36,943 nucleotides of DNA from Pseudomonadota bacterium. GTDB taxonomy: Bacteria; Pseudomonadota; Gammaproteobacteria; Pseudomonadales; Moraxellaceae. The position numbers and the translations under genes are program-made. Below the pieces are notes generated by a model that was not told where the DNA came from, searched no databases, and was given only the letters and a program-made list of their open reading frames with translations. This document shows positions 25,293 through 33,749 of the stretch, one piece after another (the stretch's first letter is position 1; every line of letters begins with the position of its first letter). Where the stretch lies: assembly GCA_021804565.1 (NCBI GenBank), contig JAJZHK010000028.1, positions 1-36,943 of the forward strand. The letters are read 5' to 3'.

Positions 25293-26414
25293 ATGAAGGG
25301 ATGGGGGATAGGCGTCGCTGCGACGCTCTGTTTGTTGACGCAGTGGGCGGCGGCTGATGCGAGTACGGATGCCTCCAATTCGACGACTTCGTCTTCCGGC
25401 AGTAGCAGCAGTGGCAGTGCCCCGGCGGCGACAGCTCCTGCGACCGATAGCAGCTCCAGTTCGTCGACCAACAAGGCCGAGGCAGCCCTCAAGCAGCAGG
25501 CGACGGACGCGTCCTCGGAAAAGAATCTGGAACAGGTTTTTGATGCTTCGCAGCCGACCTACTCCCTGCTCAGGAAAGGGGATGCGACGCTCTACTACAC
25601 CTTTGACTACTCCTATTTCTATAATGCCGCCATCGATATCGCTTTGACCTCCAATTCATCGTCGATATCGCGCTTCCGTATCGAGGAAGACGCGCAGAAC
25701 ACCGTGACCAACACCCTGTCGCTCGACTATGGCGTGAAGGACAACCTGACTTTCAACACCACCTTGCCCATGGTGGCCAAGTACGACTCGACCAACAACC
25801 TCACGACCATGGCCCTGGGTGACGTCTCCTTCGCGGCGCGTTGGCAGCCGGTGCCGGTGGAACGTGGCGCCATGTCGACCACCTTGTTCGGGGTGTTCTC
25901 GACCGCCTCAGGCGTCAGTCCTTACACCATCAACCTCAACTCGGACCTGTCGACCGGCAAGGGTTACTATGCCGCCACCGGTGGTGCCAGCTTCAGTGAC
26001 GTGCTTGACCCGGTGGTGCTCTTCGGCTCGCTTTCGGACACCATAGGCCTGCCGGTCAATGGTCTCAATCAGAACCGCGCCGGCTCCATACTGACGGCTT
26101 TTCAGCCGGGCGACACCATGTCGATGTCCGCAGGTTTGGGCTACTCCCTGAACTATGACATATCGGTGACGGCTTCTTACCAGATGAGCTACGCCCTGCA
26201 GACCACCTACAACATGATGACGGCCGGGGTGGCTTCGCGGGTGGTGACCCCGGACATGCTGGCGGCCTCGATCAATTTCTCCGTCGGTTTTCGTACCACG
26301 CCGACGCAGATCGTCAACATTGGGTTCGCCTATGGCCTGACCCAGGATACCCCCAATATCGATCTGACTGTGACCTTGCCCATGGATGTATCGGGCATGA
26401 TGAAGTCCCACTGA
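25293..26414 (+). CDS. Outer-membrane beta-barrel with Ser-rich linker (FilC-like)
   Basis: A 373-residue exported protein. Signal peptide about 1-23 (KGWGIGVAATLCLLTQWAAADA), then a Ser/Thr/Ala-rich low-complexity stretch (about 24-65), then an acidic/Gln segment and a barrel-like domain with alternating strands (YGVKDNLTFNTTLPMVAKYD, LGDVSFAARWQP, STGKGYYAATGGASFSDVLD). The barrel resembles the phenol-MetA-pathway porin family. ATG 25293 follows AGGAAG by ten bases. It lies between the C39 peptidase and the FadL-like gene, so it is a candidate surface channel or anchor of the Fil-like system. Family assignment is by eye. Confidence 0.7.
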   Translation: MKGWGIGVAATLCLLTQWAAADASTDASNSTTSSSGSSSSGSAPAATAPATDSSSSSSTNKAEAALKQQATDASSEKNLEQVFDASQPTYSLLRKGDATLYYTFDYSYFYNAAIDIALTSNSSSISRFRIEEDAQNTVTNTLSLDYGVKDNLTFNTTLPMVAKYDSTNNLTTMALGDVSFAARWQPVPVERGAMSTTLFGVFSTASGVSPYTINLNSDLSTGKGYYAATGGASFSDVLDPVVLFGSLSDTIGLPVNGLNQNRAGSILTAFQPGDTMSMSAGLGYSLNYDISVTASYQMSYALQTTYNMMTAGVASRVVTPDMLAASINFSVGFRTTPTQIVNIGFAYGLTQDTPNIDLTVTLPMDVSGMMKSH

Positions 26415-26430
26415 GCAGGAAGCCTAAGTG

Positions 26431-28089
26431 ATGACTTTGGTGAGATCCTTGCGGCTCTGGCTGCTGGTCGGACTTGTGTTCTGGCAGGCGGGTGCTTACG
26501 CCGGTGCGCTGGCGACTGACTTGTCTGTCGACGTCCGTGCCTTGGCCCTGGGTAATGCGGTGACCGCTGACCCGCCTGGGGTCAACGCGATCAACTACAA
26601 CCCTGCGGGCTTGGCCTTGCTCGATGGGCGGCATATCGACTATCAATTTTTCGGCATCCAGTTTGGCATCAGCTCACAGTTCAGTGCGCCTCCAGGCTAC
26701 AACGTCTTTGGCTACTCCGACGATCCTATCGTCTGTCAGGAGCCCAATGGCAATGTCGGCTATTGTAAAAACTTCATGACCGCCGATAGCAAGGTGCAGG
26801 GCATCGCCTTGTACATGCCGGTGCTCGATAAAACGGTCAACCTGCCGCCCGGTCCGGCGCTCGTGCCCTTGTTTGGTTTCTCGGTGAAACCGGCCGGTTC
26901 GCGACTGACGTTCGCCAACGCCATGTATGCGCCTTTGGCGGCAGGCTTTTATCGTAATCCTGGCGATCCAGGCAATTATCTCGGTCAGCAGATGGCCCTG
27001 GAACGTATCACCCTGTTCTCACCCTCGGTGGCTTTGCAGGTGAATGACAACTGGATGGTCGGTGGTGGCGTCACCATGTCCTATCAGGCGATGTCGCTCG
27101 ACACCAATTTTCGTTCGCCGAACGAATTGCTCGGTGTGATGCGCATGATCAATGACTCGGTCTGTCCGCCTTTTCGTGGCAACGGCAATTTCGTGACCGA
27201 TCTGTTTCTTTTTGGTTTTTGTAACGCCCAGCAGGGGATAGGGCCTTTCACCAATCTGGCCACCCTGAAAATGAATATGCAGGACACGCTGTCGCCGGGT
27301 TACAACCTCGGTGTGCTCTGGAAACCGACGGATCGCTTCTCCTGGGGGGCGGTCTATCGCTCGGCTTCGCATGACCATATGATCGGCAAGTATGAGATCG
27401 ACTACGCGCAAGGCACCCAGGATGTGTTCAATGCCGTCGGTGCCTCGGCGACAGGCAGTATCCTGCTATCCATTCTCGGTCTGCCCACCGCGGTGCCCCC
27501 TAAGGAAACCGGTCTGGTGTCCATGAACCTGACCTATCCGGCCCACTTTCAGACCGGGGTCTCCTGGCGGCCGTGGCATCCTTTCAAGGTCAACTTCGAT
27601 ATCAGTTGGGATGACTACGCGCAATGGTCAAGCTTCCCTCTGCAGTTCGACCGTACCCCGGCGGTGTTGCGCCTGGCGCACCTGTTGTCGCCCAATGCTA
27701 CCCTCAACTCGCTCAATATGCCCTTGGGTTTTCAGAGTCCCTGGTCCTGGGGTATCGGTACGGAAACCACCCTCAGCAGCCGTTTGGTGCTCCGTCTCGG
27801 CTATGAAGACCGTGGCTCGGCCATCCCTCTCGACAAGCGCAGCACTTTGGTGCCTATCAACAATGCCCATATGTACGGCTTCGGCTTCGGCTACCACCTG
27901 GACAAGGATACCGATGTCGACCTGACCCTGATGCACCTCTACAGCCATGATGTCATACCGGCCGGCAGCAGTTCCAATTTCAATGCGACCGGGATCAATA
28001 ACCTGATCTACAACCCCTACGGCGGGCTGGACGGTACGACGTATGCCTCGGTCAATATGATAGGCGTCGCCTATCGTACGCGTTGGTAA
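26431..28089 (+). CDS. FadL/OmpP1-family outer-membrane protein (FilD-like)
   Basis: A 552-residue outer-membrane protein. The signal peptide (about 1-25) is followed by a FadL-type N-terminus: DVRALALGNAVTADPPGVNA and INYNPAGLALLDGRH, matching the conserved NPAG region. Further family-like strands are GVTMSYQAMSLDTNFRSP, NLGVLWKPTDRFSWGAVYRS and the terminal SVNMIGVAYRTRW, ending in an aromatic residue as barrels do. FadL proteins normally pass hydrophobic compounds; in this setting it may serve the surface structure. ATG 26431 lies eight bases after AGGAAG and is preferred over GTG 26428. Spacing to both neighbours is short, implying one operon. Confidence 0.82.
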   Translation: MTLVRSLRLWLLVGLVFWQAGAYAGALATDLSVDVRALALGNAVTADPPGVNAINYNPAGLALLDGRHIDYQFFGIQFGISSQFSAPPGYNVFGYSDDPIVCQEPNGNVGYCKNFMTADSKVQGIALYMPVLDKTVNLPPGPALVPLFGFSVKPAGSRLTFANAMYAPLAAGFYRNPGDPGNYLGQQMALERITLFSPSVALQVNDNWMVGGGVTMSYQAMSLDTNFRSPNELLGVMRMINDSVCPPFRGNGNFVTDLFLFGFCNAQQGIGPFTNLATLKMNMQDTLSPGYNLGVLWKPTDRFSWGAVYRSASHDHMIGKYEIDYAQGTQDVFNAVGASATGSILLSILGLPTAVPPKETGLVSMNLTYPAHFQTGVSWRPWHPFKVNFDISWDDYAQWSSFPLQFDRTPAVLRLAHLLSPNATLNSLNMPLGFQSPWSWGIGTETTLSSRLVLRLGYEDRGSAIPLDKRSTLVPINNAHMYGFGFGYHLDKDTDVDLTLMHLYSHDVIPAGSSSNFNATGINNLIYNPYGGLDGTTYASVNMIGVAYRTRW

Positions 28090-28092
28090 GCC

Positions 28093-29007
28093 ATGGATCG
28101 CCTGCTGCTCTTGCTCTGTCTGCTGCTGAGCGCTTGCTCGGCCTGGCAGGGACAGCACGAGCGGGCCGGCGGGACACAGCTGATCATGGACGCCTCCGGA
28201 CACGTCATCGCCGTGCCCATGAAAGCCTCGACTCCGGCGCCCGTGCCAGCGACGACGACTGCAGCAGCGCCCACGGCGAGTACGGCGATACCTTCGACCT
28301 TGAAGCGCCAGGGCAACTACGCCGTCAATCTGATGGATGAGCCTTACACCCCGGTGGAGGACATCGATCAGGGACGGGCCGGCAAAAAGCATTTTTTTGT
28401 GCTCCCCGCAGGGGTCAATGGCGAGGTGGCCAGCACCGACCTGAGCACCCATGGTGCGCCCAAGGACGCGCCGGACAGGCTGCAGCCTTTGCTAGGTGGT
28501 CGTGATCCCGCCTGGCAGCCCTGGTCGGCGCCAGCGGCGCTGGCCCTGCCGGATCCTGCAGCCTGGTCACCGGCCCTGGCGCAGCTCAAGACCAAGGACT
28601 TCAGTCGCGCTGAATCCGGTTTGGAAATTCACTGGCGCCAGGCGGATGTGCTCAATCTGCAGGTCGCCCAGCGTAGCTACCGCGCCCTCGCTGCGGTTTT
28701 ACGTCTGGGCAAGAAGCCGCCCACGCACGCCATCGATTTGACGATTTTCGAATATGAGAGTGTGCGCTGCGGTGACTGCATTTTTATGCCGGTCCTGGTG
28801 GCGCTGGATGATAAGAATCATCTTCTCGCCCTGGACCAGCGGGTCTTTGATCGTCATCGCAAGTCGGATCGCTGGACCTACGCCGGCTGGCGAGGACATC
28901 TGCAGGTGCCGGCGTCGACGCGCCGGCTCTTGATCGTCGATGGACGCCCTGCAGCGAGCGTGCACTCTGCACATCTTCCAACATTTGCCCTGGAGTATGC
29001 TCCGTGA
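28093..29007 (+). CDS. Lipoprotein with MalM-like C-terminal domain (FilE-like)
   Basis: A 304-residue lipoprotein: MDRLLLLLCLLLSAC is a lipoprotein signal with acylated C15. A Thr/Ala/Pro-rich linker spans about residues 52-72. The C-terminal domain (IDLTIFEYESVR, CGDCIFMPVLVALDDKNHLL, RRLLIVDG) has the layout of MalM-type periplasmic domains, in my reading, plus a CxxC pair (CGDC). It begins three bases after the FadL-like stop and overlaps the next gene by four bases. Position corresponds to FilE of Acinetobacter fil loci as I recall them. Function is unknown; it may anchor the structure to a membrane. Confidence 0.7.
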   Translation: MDRLLLLLCLLLSACSAWQGQHERAGGTQLIMDASGHVIAVPMKASTPAPVPATTTAAAPTASTAIPSTLKRQGNYAVNLMDEPYTPVEDIDQGRAGKKHFFVLPAGVNGEVASTDLSTHGAPKDAPDRLQPLLGGRDPAWQPWSAPAALALPDPAAWSPALAQLKTKDFSRAESGLEIHWRQADVLNLQVAQRSYRALAAVLRLGKKPPTHAIDLTIFEYESVRCGDCIFMPVLVALDDKNHLLALDQRVFDRHRKSDRWTYAGWRGHLQVPASTRRLLIVDGRPAASVHSAHLPTFALEYAP

Positions 29008-30869
29008 GCCTGATACGTGGACTGGTTGTGATGCTCTTGATGGTGGGTCTTGTCGCCTGCGGTACGGGCGGCAGCAGCAGTATCAATAGTGGATCTTCGG
29101 CATCCAGCAATATCACCGCGGCCTGTGCGGCGATCAGTGGGGCGACGTGTATCAGCGGTCGTTTCGTCGACGATGCGGTCAGCAATTTGCACTACAGTTG
29201 CGGTGATAGCGCCGGTACCGTGCAGGCGGTGACCGACCAGGGCGGTGTTTTTTCCTGCCCTAAAGACAGCGGCAAGGTGGACTTTTACCTCATCAATGCC
29301 GCCGGCACGGTGAAGGTGGACCTGGGTACGGTTCCGGTGACCCAGACCAGTTACACCAACGGCCTCAGCTCGCCGGGCTATATGCTGGTCACGCCACGTT
29401 CTCTGGCCAACAATACGGCAGCGGACACCTATGACGACACCGAGCTCAACCTGACCCGCTTTCTGTTTCTCTTCGACAGCACCAGTGGAGCGATCAACGG
29501 CGCTTCGCGGGTGACCAATGTCATCAATATCAGTGCCACCGATGAAGAGGCCATCTCCAGCCTTTTACCACCGGCGCCGGCCGGCAGTGCCGGGCCCAGC
29601 AGTTTGCAGGTGGTGCTCGCACCGGCCGATTTCTCACTCGCGGAAAGCGATTTCAATACCCGTATACAATTGCTGGTCAATGCGCTGGGGCGCCCCCTGG
29701 CGACACAGGCGCAGGCGGCGTCGCACCTCGATGCCTTGCTGCCGGAAACCCGTGCAGGCCTCTATTACAGTATCGGGGGCACGATTTCGACTTCATCGGT
29801 ATCGGTCGCCGGTTTCTATGGCGACAATGGCAGCCAGCAGATTTTTGCCGAGCCTTTCCTGCTCTTTGACCGTGCCGGACGCTCCTGGGGGCTGATGATC
29901 GATACCCTGGTGCCTTGCGGCGGCTCCTGTGCCAACACCAGCAACTCCCTGCTGACCGCACCGGAACTGGCGACGACACCCAGTAACTATGACCCGACCC
30001 AGCCCTTTGCCATCATCTCACGGGGCGGTCAGTTTAGAACCAGCTTTGCGCTGCCCAACAGTCAGGGGACGGTGCAGATCACCCAGGGGCGCTTCAATCT
30101 CGATCTCATCGCCGACACTCCGGTCAACTATCAGAGTGCTTATGGGACCACCGCGGCGCCGCCGACGGCGGATCTGGGTACTTTTACCCTGAGTACCGCT
30201 GGCCTACAGGGCAAGTACGGTATGCTGCGTGACATCGTGGCGGCGCCGACGCTCGATCCCAATCTTTGGGGTAAGCAGGTCTTGCCCTTGCACTTGCGGC
30301 TGAGTTTTTTCGACAGCACGCCAGGGACGCCCAATCTGGTCGGTCAGCTGGGTGTCGTGATTTCGCCGGACGGCAATGTCGCGACCGACCTTAAGCAGAG
30401 TTGCGCCATACTCAATACGCAGACGCTGCTCGATGCCCAGGGTGTGCAGCAGTACCCCTTGGGTATCGTCGATAACATCTTCTCCGACAGCAACACCGGG
30501 GCCATCTACCTTGGGCTGACCCTGCTGACGCCTGTCAATGTCGCCAGCACAGATATTCCCTCCGCGGTGCAGGGGGTGATGATCGGTGGTGCCGGCAACA
30601 AGTCGGCGGTACGCTTGCGTCTCGATTCACAGGCAGGCGCCAGCTTGCAGTACCAGATCTTTGGTAACAACCTCGACAGCAATGGCAATCCCCTGCCTGA
30701 CAGTCTGAGCAGCAATCCGGCCGTATGGGTCAGTGTCTATGGCCAGGCCAATGCCCTGGCCCTGACCCAGCAGGCCAACAGCAACAGCAACCTGCTGTCA
30801 ACGGCAGCGGCAGCGACCTATGCCTCGGGCGGTCAGGTGGTCGCACAGCTTGAGGCTTGTGGCCCCTGA
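29004..30869 (+). CDS. Large surface lipoprotein (FilF-like)
   Basis: A 621-residue lipoprotein. The signal MSLIRGLVVMLLMVGLVAC has a lipobox with C19. A Gly/Ser/Asn-rich linker follows, then a small domain GRFVDDAVSNLHYSCGD...GGVFSCPKDSGKVDFYL, a pattern (G-x-F-x-D-x-x-V ... Y-x-C ... G-x-F-x-C) seen in proteobacterial adhesin-like lipoproteins. The remaining 500 residues are beta-rich with no known catalytic motif. The GTG start at 29004 overlaps the previous stop (GTGA), with GGAG eight bases upstream. It is the last gene of the fil-like operon and a candidate tip or adhesin component, matching FilF in position. Confidence 0.7.
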   Translation: MSLIRGLVVMLLMVGLVACGTGGSSSINSGSSASSNITAACAAISGATCISGRFVDDAVSNLHYSCGDSAGTVQAVTDQGGVFSCPKDSGKVDFYLINAAGTVKVDLGTVPVTQTSYTNGLSSPGYMLVTPRSLANNTAADTYDDTELNLTRFLFLFDSTSGAINGASRVTNVINISATDEEAISSLLPPAPAGSAGPSSLQVVLAPADFSLAESDFNTRIQLLVNALGRPLATQAQAASHLDALLPETRAGLYYSIGGTISTSSVSVAGFYGDNGSQQIFAEPFLLFDRAGRSWGLMIDTLVPCGGSCANTSNSLLTAPELATTPSNYDPTQPFAIISRGGQFRTSFALPNSQGTVQITQGRFNLDLIADTPVNYQSAYGTTAAPPTADLGTFTLSTAGLQGKYGMLRDIVAAPTLDPNLWGKQVLPLHLRLSFFDSTPGTPNLVGQLGVVISPDGNVATDLKQSCAILNTQTLLDAQGVQQYPLGIVDNIFSDSNTGAIYLGLTLLTPVNVASTDIPSAVQGVMIGGAGNKSAVRLRLDSQAGASLQYQIFGNNLDSNGNPLPDSLSSNPAVWVSVYGQANALALTQQANSNSNLLSTAAAATYASGGQVVAQLEACGP

Positions 30870-30877
30870 TGGGGGCC
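30861..30877. terminator. GC hairpin at the convergent filF-like / DAHP synthase junction
   Basis: GGCCCC (30861-30866), loop TGATG, GGGGCC (30872-30877), covering the stop codon of the filF-like gene. There is no T-run; possibly a weak bidirectional terminator. Confidence 0.3.
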
Positions 30878-30883
30878 GCCGTT

Positions 30884-31960
30884 TCAGCCTAGACGCGCTG
30901 GCAGATGGGCCTTGATCTTATCGCGCAAGGCGCGCAGGGACTGCGCCGTCGTCTCCCAGTCGAGACAGCCGTCGGTGACGGAGACGCCGTAGCGCAGCTG
31001 ACTTAAGTCCTCAGGGATGTCCTGACGGCCAAAGTGGAGATGGCTTTCCAGCATGATGCCGACGATGGAGCGGTTGCCGTCGACAATCTGCTGGGCGATG
31101 TTGTCCAGCACCAAAGGCTGCAGGCCCGGGTCCTTGTTGGAGTTGGCGTGCGAGGTGTCGATCATGATGTTACGGGCAACCCGCGCCTTGTCGAGGTCAC
31201 GCTCAGCGAGGGCGACGCTGACCGAGTCGTAATTGGGTTTGCCGTCACCACCACGCAGGACGATGTGGCTGTAGGGGTTGCCGCGGGTCTTGACGATGGC
31301 GACATGACCGTCTTGATCGATACCCAGGAAGCTGTGCGGCTGGCTGACGGACAAGAGGGCATTGGTGGCGACCTTGAGCCCACCATCGGTGCCGTTCTTG
31401 AAGCCGACGGGGCAGGACAGCCCGCTCGACATTTCGCGATGGGTTTGCGACTCGGTGGTCCGTGCCCCTATCGCCGACCAGGTGATCAGATCTTGCAGGT
31501 ATTGCGGTGAGATAGGATCGAGCGCCTCGGTCGCACAGGGGAGGCCGGCTGCATTGAGATCGAGCAGCAGCTGGCGTCCGAGTCTGAGGCCGTCCGCGAT
31601 GCGGAAGCTGTCATCCATATAGGGATCGTTGATGAGACCTTTCCAGCCGACGGTGGTGCGTGGCTTCTCGAAATAGACGCGCATGATCAGGCAGAGGGTG
31701 TCACCGAGCTCATCACTCAGCGCCTTGAGTCGGGCGGCATAGTCATGGGCGGCTTTGACATCATGGATAGAGCAGGGGCCCACGACCACGAACAGCCTCG
31801 GGTCTTTGCGATCGAGGATGGCGCGTACGGCTTCGCGGCCTCGCAGGACCGTTGCCTCGGCCTGCCGACTCATGGGGAGCTCGGCTTTGAGCTGGGCCGG
31901 GGTGATGAGCACCTCGATGCTGCGTATATTGACATCTTCTATTTTGTTGTGTTCTGGCAT
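30884..31960 (-). CDS. 3-deoxy-7-phosphoheptulonate (DAHP) synthase, class I
   Basis: A 358-residue enzyme of the AroF/AroG/AroH type that condenses phosphoenolpyruvate with erythrose 4-phosphate, the first step of aromatic amino acid synthesis. Diagnostic segments are VVVGPCSIHD, MRVYFEKPRTTVGWKGL, IGARTTESQTHREMSSGLS, PVGFKNGTDG and IMIDTSHANSNKD. The family is metal-dependent and feedback-inhibited by one aromatic amino acid; which one cannot be told here, so no aroF/G/H symbol is given. ATG at 31960. It supplies the chorismate used by PabB, encoded on the other side of the fil-like locus. Confidence 0.95.
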   Translation of the reverse strand: MPEHNKIEDVNIRSIEVLITPAQLKAELPMSRQAEATVLRGREAVRAILDRKDPRLFVVVGPCSIHDVKAAHDYAARLKALSDELGDTLCLIMRVYFEKPRTTVGWKGLINDPYMDDSFRIADGLRLGRQLLLDLNAAGLPCATEALDPISPQYLQDLITWSAIGARTTESQTHREMSSGLSCPVGFKNGTDGGLKVATNALLSVSQPHSFLGIDQDGHVAIVKTRGNPYSHIVLRGGDGKPNYDSVSVALAERDLDKARVARNIMIDTSHANSNKDPGLQPLVLDNIAQQIVDGNRSIVGIMLESHLHFGRQDIPEDLSQLRYGVSVTDGCLDWETTAQSLRALRDKIKAHLPARLG

Positions 31961-32028
31961 GCTGACTCCAAAAATCGGGCGCGAATTAAGCCGAAGATCT
32001 TAACACGATACACCATCATACTTCGCCG

Positions 32029-32763
32029 TCATGATCCGGTCTTGGACAAAATCCGTAGCGCCTGAGAGGGCAGGTCGGTGATGATGGATTCGATACCCAG
32101 CTGGTGCAGGGCAAGCATGCGCTCGGGTGCATTGACCGTCCAGGTCGAAATGCTGAGCTTGCGCTGGACTGCGGCCTGCACGAGTGCCGGCGTACAGAGC
32201 TTCTCCTCCGGTCCGATCTGCACGCAGCCCAGTTCCTCAGCCAAAGACAGGGCTGTGTCGGTGTCGAGGTGCTCGAACAGCAAGCCGCGCGGGATATGCG
32301 CCGCCCGGTCTTTGAGGGCCTGCAAGAAGAGCGGATTGAAGGAGGTGCAGACGCCGCGACCGTGCAGCTGGTAGCGCTCGTAGAGCTGGGGCAGAACGGC
32401 CACGACACGCTCGGCGTCAGCCGGGTGGCGGGCCTTGACTTCCAGTTGCAGGTGTTCAAAATCACGCAGCTCGGCGAGGACCTCCGCCAGCGTCGGTACC
32501 CCTTCGCGACCGGGCCAGTGCGGGTGGCTACGGTGCAGGGCGTCCAGTTGCGCCAGGGCCAGGCTGTCATGCGCGCTGACCCGTCCCGAGCCATCGGTGC
32601 AGCGTTCGAGCTCAGCGTCATGAATGACAACGAGAACGCCATCGGCAGCGACCTGAATATCAAACTCGACCCGTTTGATCCCGCATTGCCGCAAATGGCG
32701 GAAACCGGCAAGCGTGTTTTCGGGGGCTTCCCCGCGCGCCCCGCGATGGCCGACGATCTGCAT
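32029..32763 (-). CDS. Cytoplasmic glycerophosphodiester phosphodiesterase
   Basis: A 244-residue GDPD-family enzyme that hydrolyses glycerophosphodiesters to glycerol 3-phosphate and an alcohol. Conserved elements: VGHRGARGEAPENT with H6/R7, the acidic pair in VEFDIQ (E33, D35) and H48 in VIHDAELERCTDG, and the C-terminal STWTVN and ITDLP. There is no signal peptide, so it is UgpQ-like rather than periplasmic GlpQ. Its ATG overlaps the stop of the upstream small gene by one base. A GDPD gene beside a PilZ gene and lolCD is an arrangement I recall from Pseudomonas. Confidence 0.92.
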   Translation of the reverse strand: MQIVGHRGARGEAPENTLAGFRHLRQCGIKRVEFDIQVAADGVLVVIHDAELERCTDGSGRVSAHDSLALAQLDALHRSHPHWPGREGVPTLAEVLAELRDFEHLQLEVKARHPADAERVVAVLPQLYERYQLHGRGVCTSFNPLFLQALKDRAAHIPRGLLFEHLDTDTALSLAEELGCVQIGPEEKLCTPALVQAAVQRKLSISTWTVNAPERMLALHQLGIESIITDLPSQALRILSKTGS

Positions 32764-33032
32764 CAGGGCTGGCTGGACTTGGCGCTTTTATCGCTCACGG
32801 TGGCGACGCTGTTGATCACATAGTCATCCTGAAAATAGACGGTGTACTGCGGGTACACCCAGCGCACGATAGGCGGTTGCCCCACCGCCGGCAGCTTTTT
32901 CTCAGGTTCGCCGTAGTGCAGGGCGACATCGGTCATGTTCATGCCCCGTTGCGGTAACGGGGTCTCGGCGGCTGCCCATAAGGGCAGGCAGCTCAGGGTC
33001 ACCAGACAGAGCCATTTCAAGGTCGAGCGCAT
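32763..33032 (-). CDS. Small predicted periplasmic protein
   Basis: An 89-residue protein with a signal peptide (RSTLKWLCLVTLSCLPLWAAA) and a mature part of about 67 residues: RGMNMTDVALHYGEPEKKL, then PPIVRWVYPQYTVYFQDDYVI. The GMxMxxVxxxYGEP pattern recalls small SmpA/OmlA-like or BamE-like folds, but I do not recognise a named family. AGGAG lies six bases before the second ATG (33032), preferred over 33035. It is translationally coupled to the GDPD gene through a one-base stop/start overlap. Confidence 0.8.
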   Translation of the reverse strand: MRSTLKWLCLVTLSCLPLWAAAETPLPQRGMNMTDVALHYGEPEKKLPAVGQPPIVRWVYPQYTVYFQDDYVINSVATVSDKSAKSSQP

Positions 33033-33092
33033 CATGATCTCCTGAGCGGGGGTCTCTGGTTCTTGATCTTAGGGAGCTGGGGGCGAGCACGC

Positions 33093-33136
33093 AAGGCCTG
33101 GCTGCACATTTATCGGTCTTCAGCCGGCCAGGCCTT
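33093..33136. repeat. Inverted repeat downstream of the PilZ gene
   Basis: AAGGCCTGGC (33093-33102) is perfectly complementary to GCCAGGCCTT (33127-33136), with a 24-base loop. It sits between the PilZ gene end and the small periplasmic gene start on the minus strand. No T-run; a stable mRNA hairpin is possible. Confidence 0.45.
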
Positions 33137-33163
33137 TCGGGCTTGTCCGACCGAGGCCGGGTG

Positions 33164-33706
33164 TCATGCGGGCTTGCGTAAGGTCAGGCGCACGATCGCC
33201 TGCCGGTCATGATCGCGCAGGCAGACAAATTCTGTACCTAGGATATAATGCCCGCCGATGTCACGGCAGTGTAGGATGCGCGCCGTGGCGGCGACATGCA
33301 GTTGCCGCTCCTGCAGGAGGATGAGGTGCAGGCGTGTGTCGGGTTGCAGGGCTTGCGGGTAGTGGAAGCTGACCCCCCCTTCGCTGAGGTCGATGCTGGG
33401 GTGGGTGACGGCCATGCGCAGCTCGCGATCGATCAGGGCGGCGAGCAGAAGTTCCTGCTTTTTATCCTGCAGGCTGAGGTAGCGCCCTATCTCAGGGTGG
33501 AGGGCGTGCAGATAACGCCACAGCGGGCGCTGGTCGAGTTCGATATTGCGGCAGGACTCGGCCAGAATGAGAGATTCGGGCAAGTCAAAGGCGCTGTCAT
33601 AAGGGTCAAGCTCGGCCTGTTCCATGGTGATGGGACGGCAGGCTATCCTGACCGGGGCCTGGGTCCGGTAGAGGCGACGGCGTTCATCGATGGCTTCCTT
33701 GGGCAT
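33164..33706 (-). CDS. PilZ-domain protein
   Basis: A 180-residue cytoplasmic protein. The N-terminal RRLYR (R10-x3-R14) and the later DLSEGGVSF form the RxxxR and DxSxxG pair expected for cyclic-di-GMP binding; they are separated by a longer helical insert (about residues 35-95) than in a minimal PilZ domain. The C-terminal strands include YILGTEF and VRLTLRK. It is divergent from the lolC-like gene and is the second PilZ protein in the window, after the response regulator at 5736. Its partner is unknown. Confidence 0.85.
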   Translation of the reverse strand: MPKEAIDERRRLYRTQAPVRIACRPITMEQAELDPYDSAFDLPESLILAESCRNIELDQRPLWRYLHALHPEIGRYLSLQDKKQELLLAALIDRELRMAVTHPSIDLSEGGVSFHYPQALQPDTRLHLILLQERQLHVAATARILHCRDIGGHYILGTEFVCLRDHDRQAIVRLTLRKPA

Positions 33707-33749
33707 GGCGTGCAGGGTTCCAGTGTTTCATGAAGGATAATACTAGCTC

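Noticed and set aside
25244..25492. Minus-strand 82-codon frame over the FilC-like signal region
   Set aside because: It is the reverse of the Ser-rich linker and gives a Leu/Glu/Ala-rich shadow.
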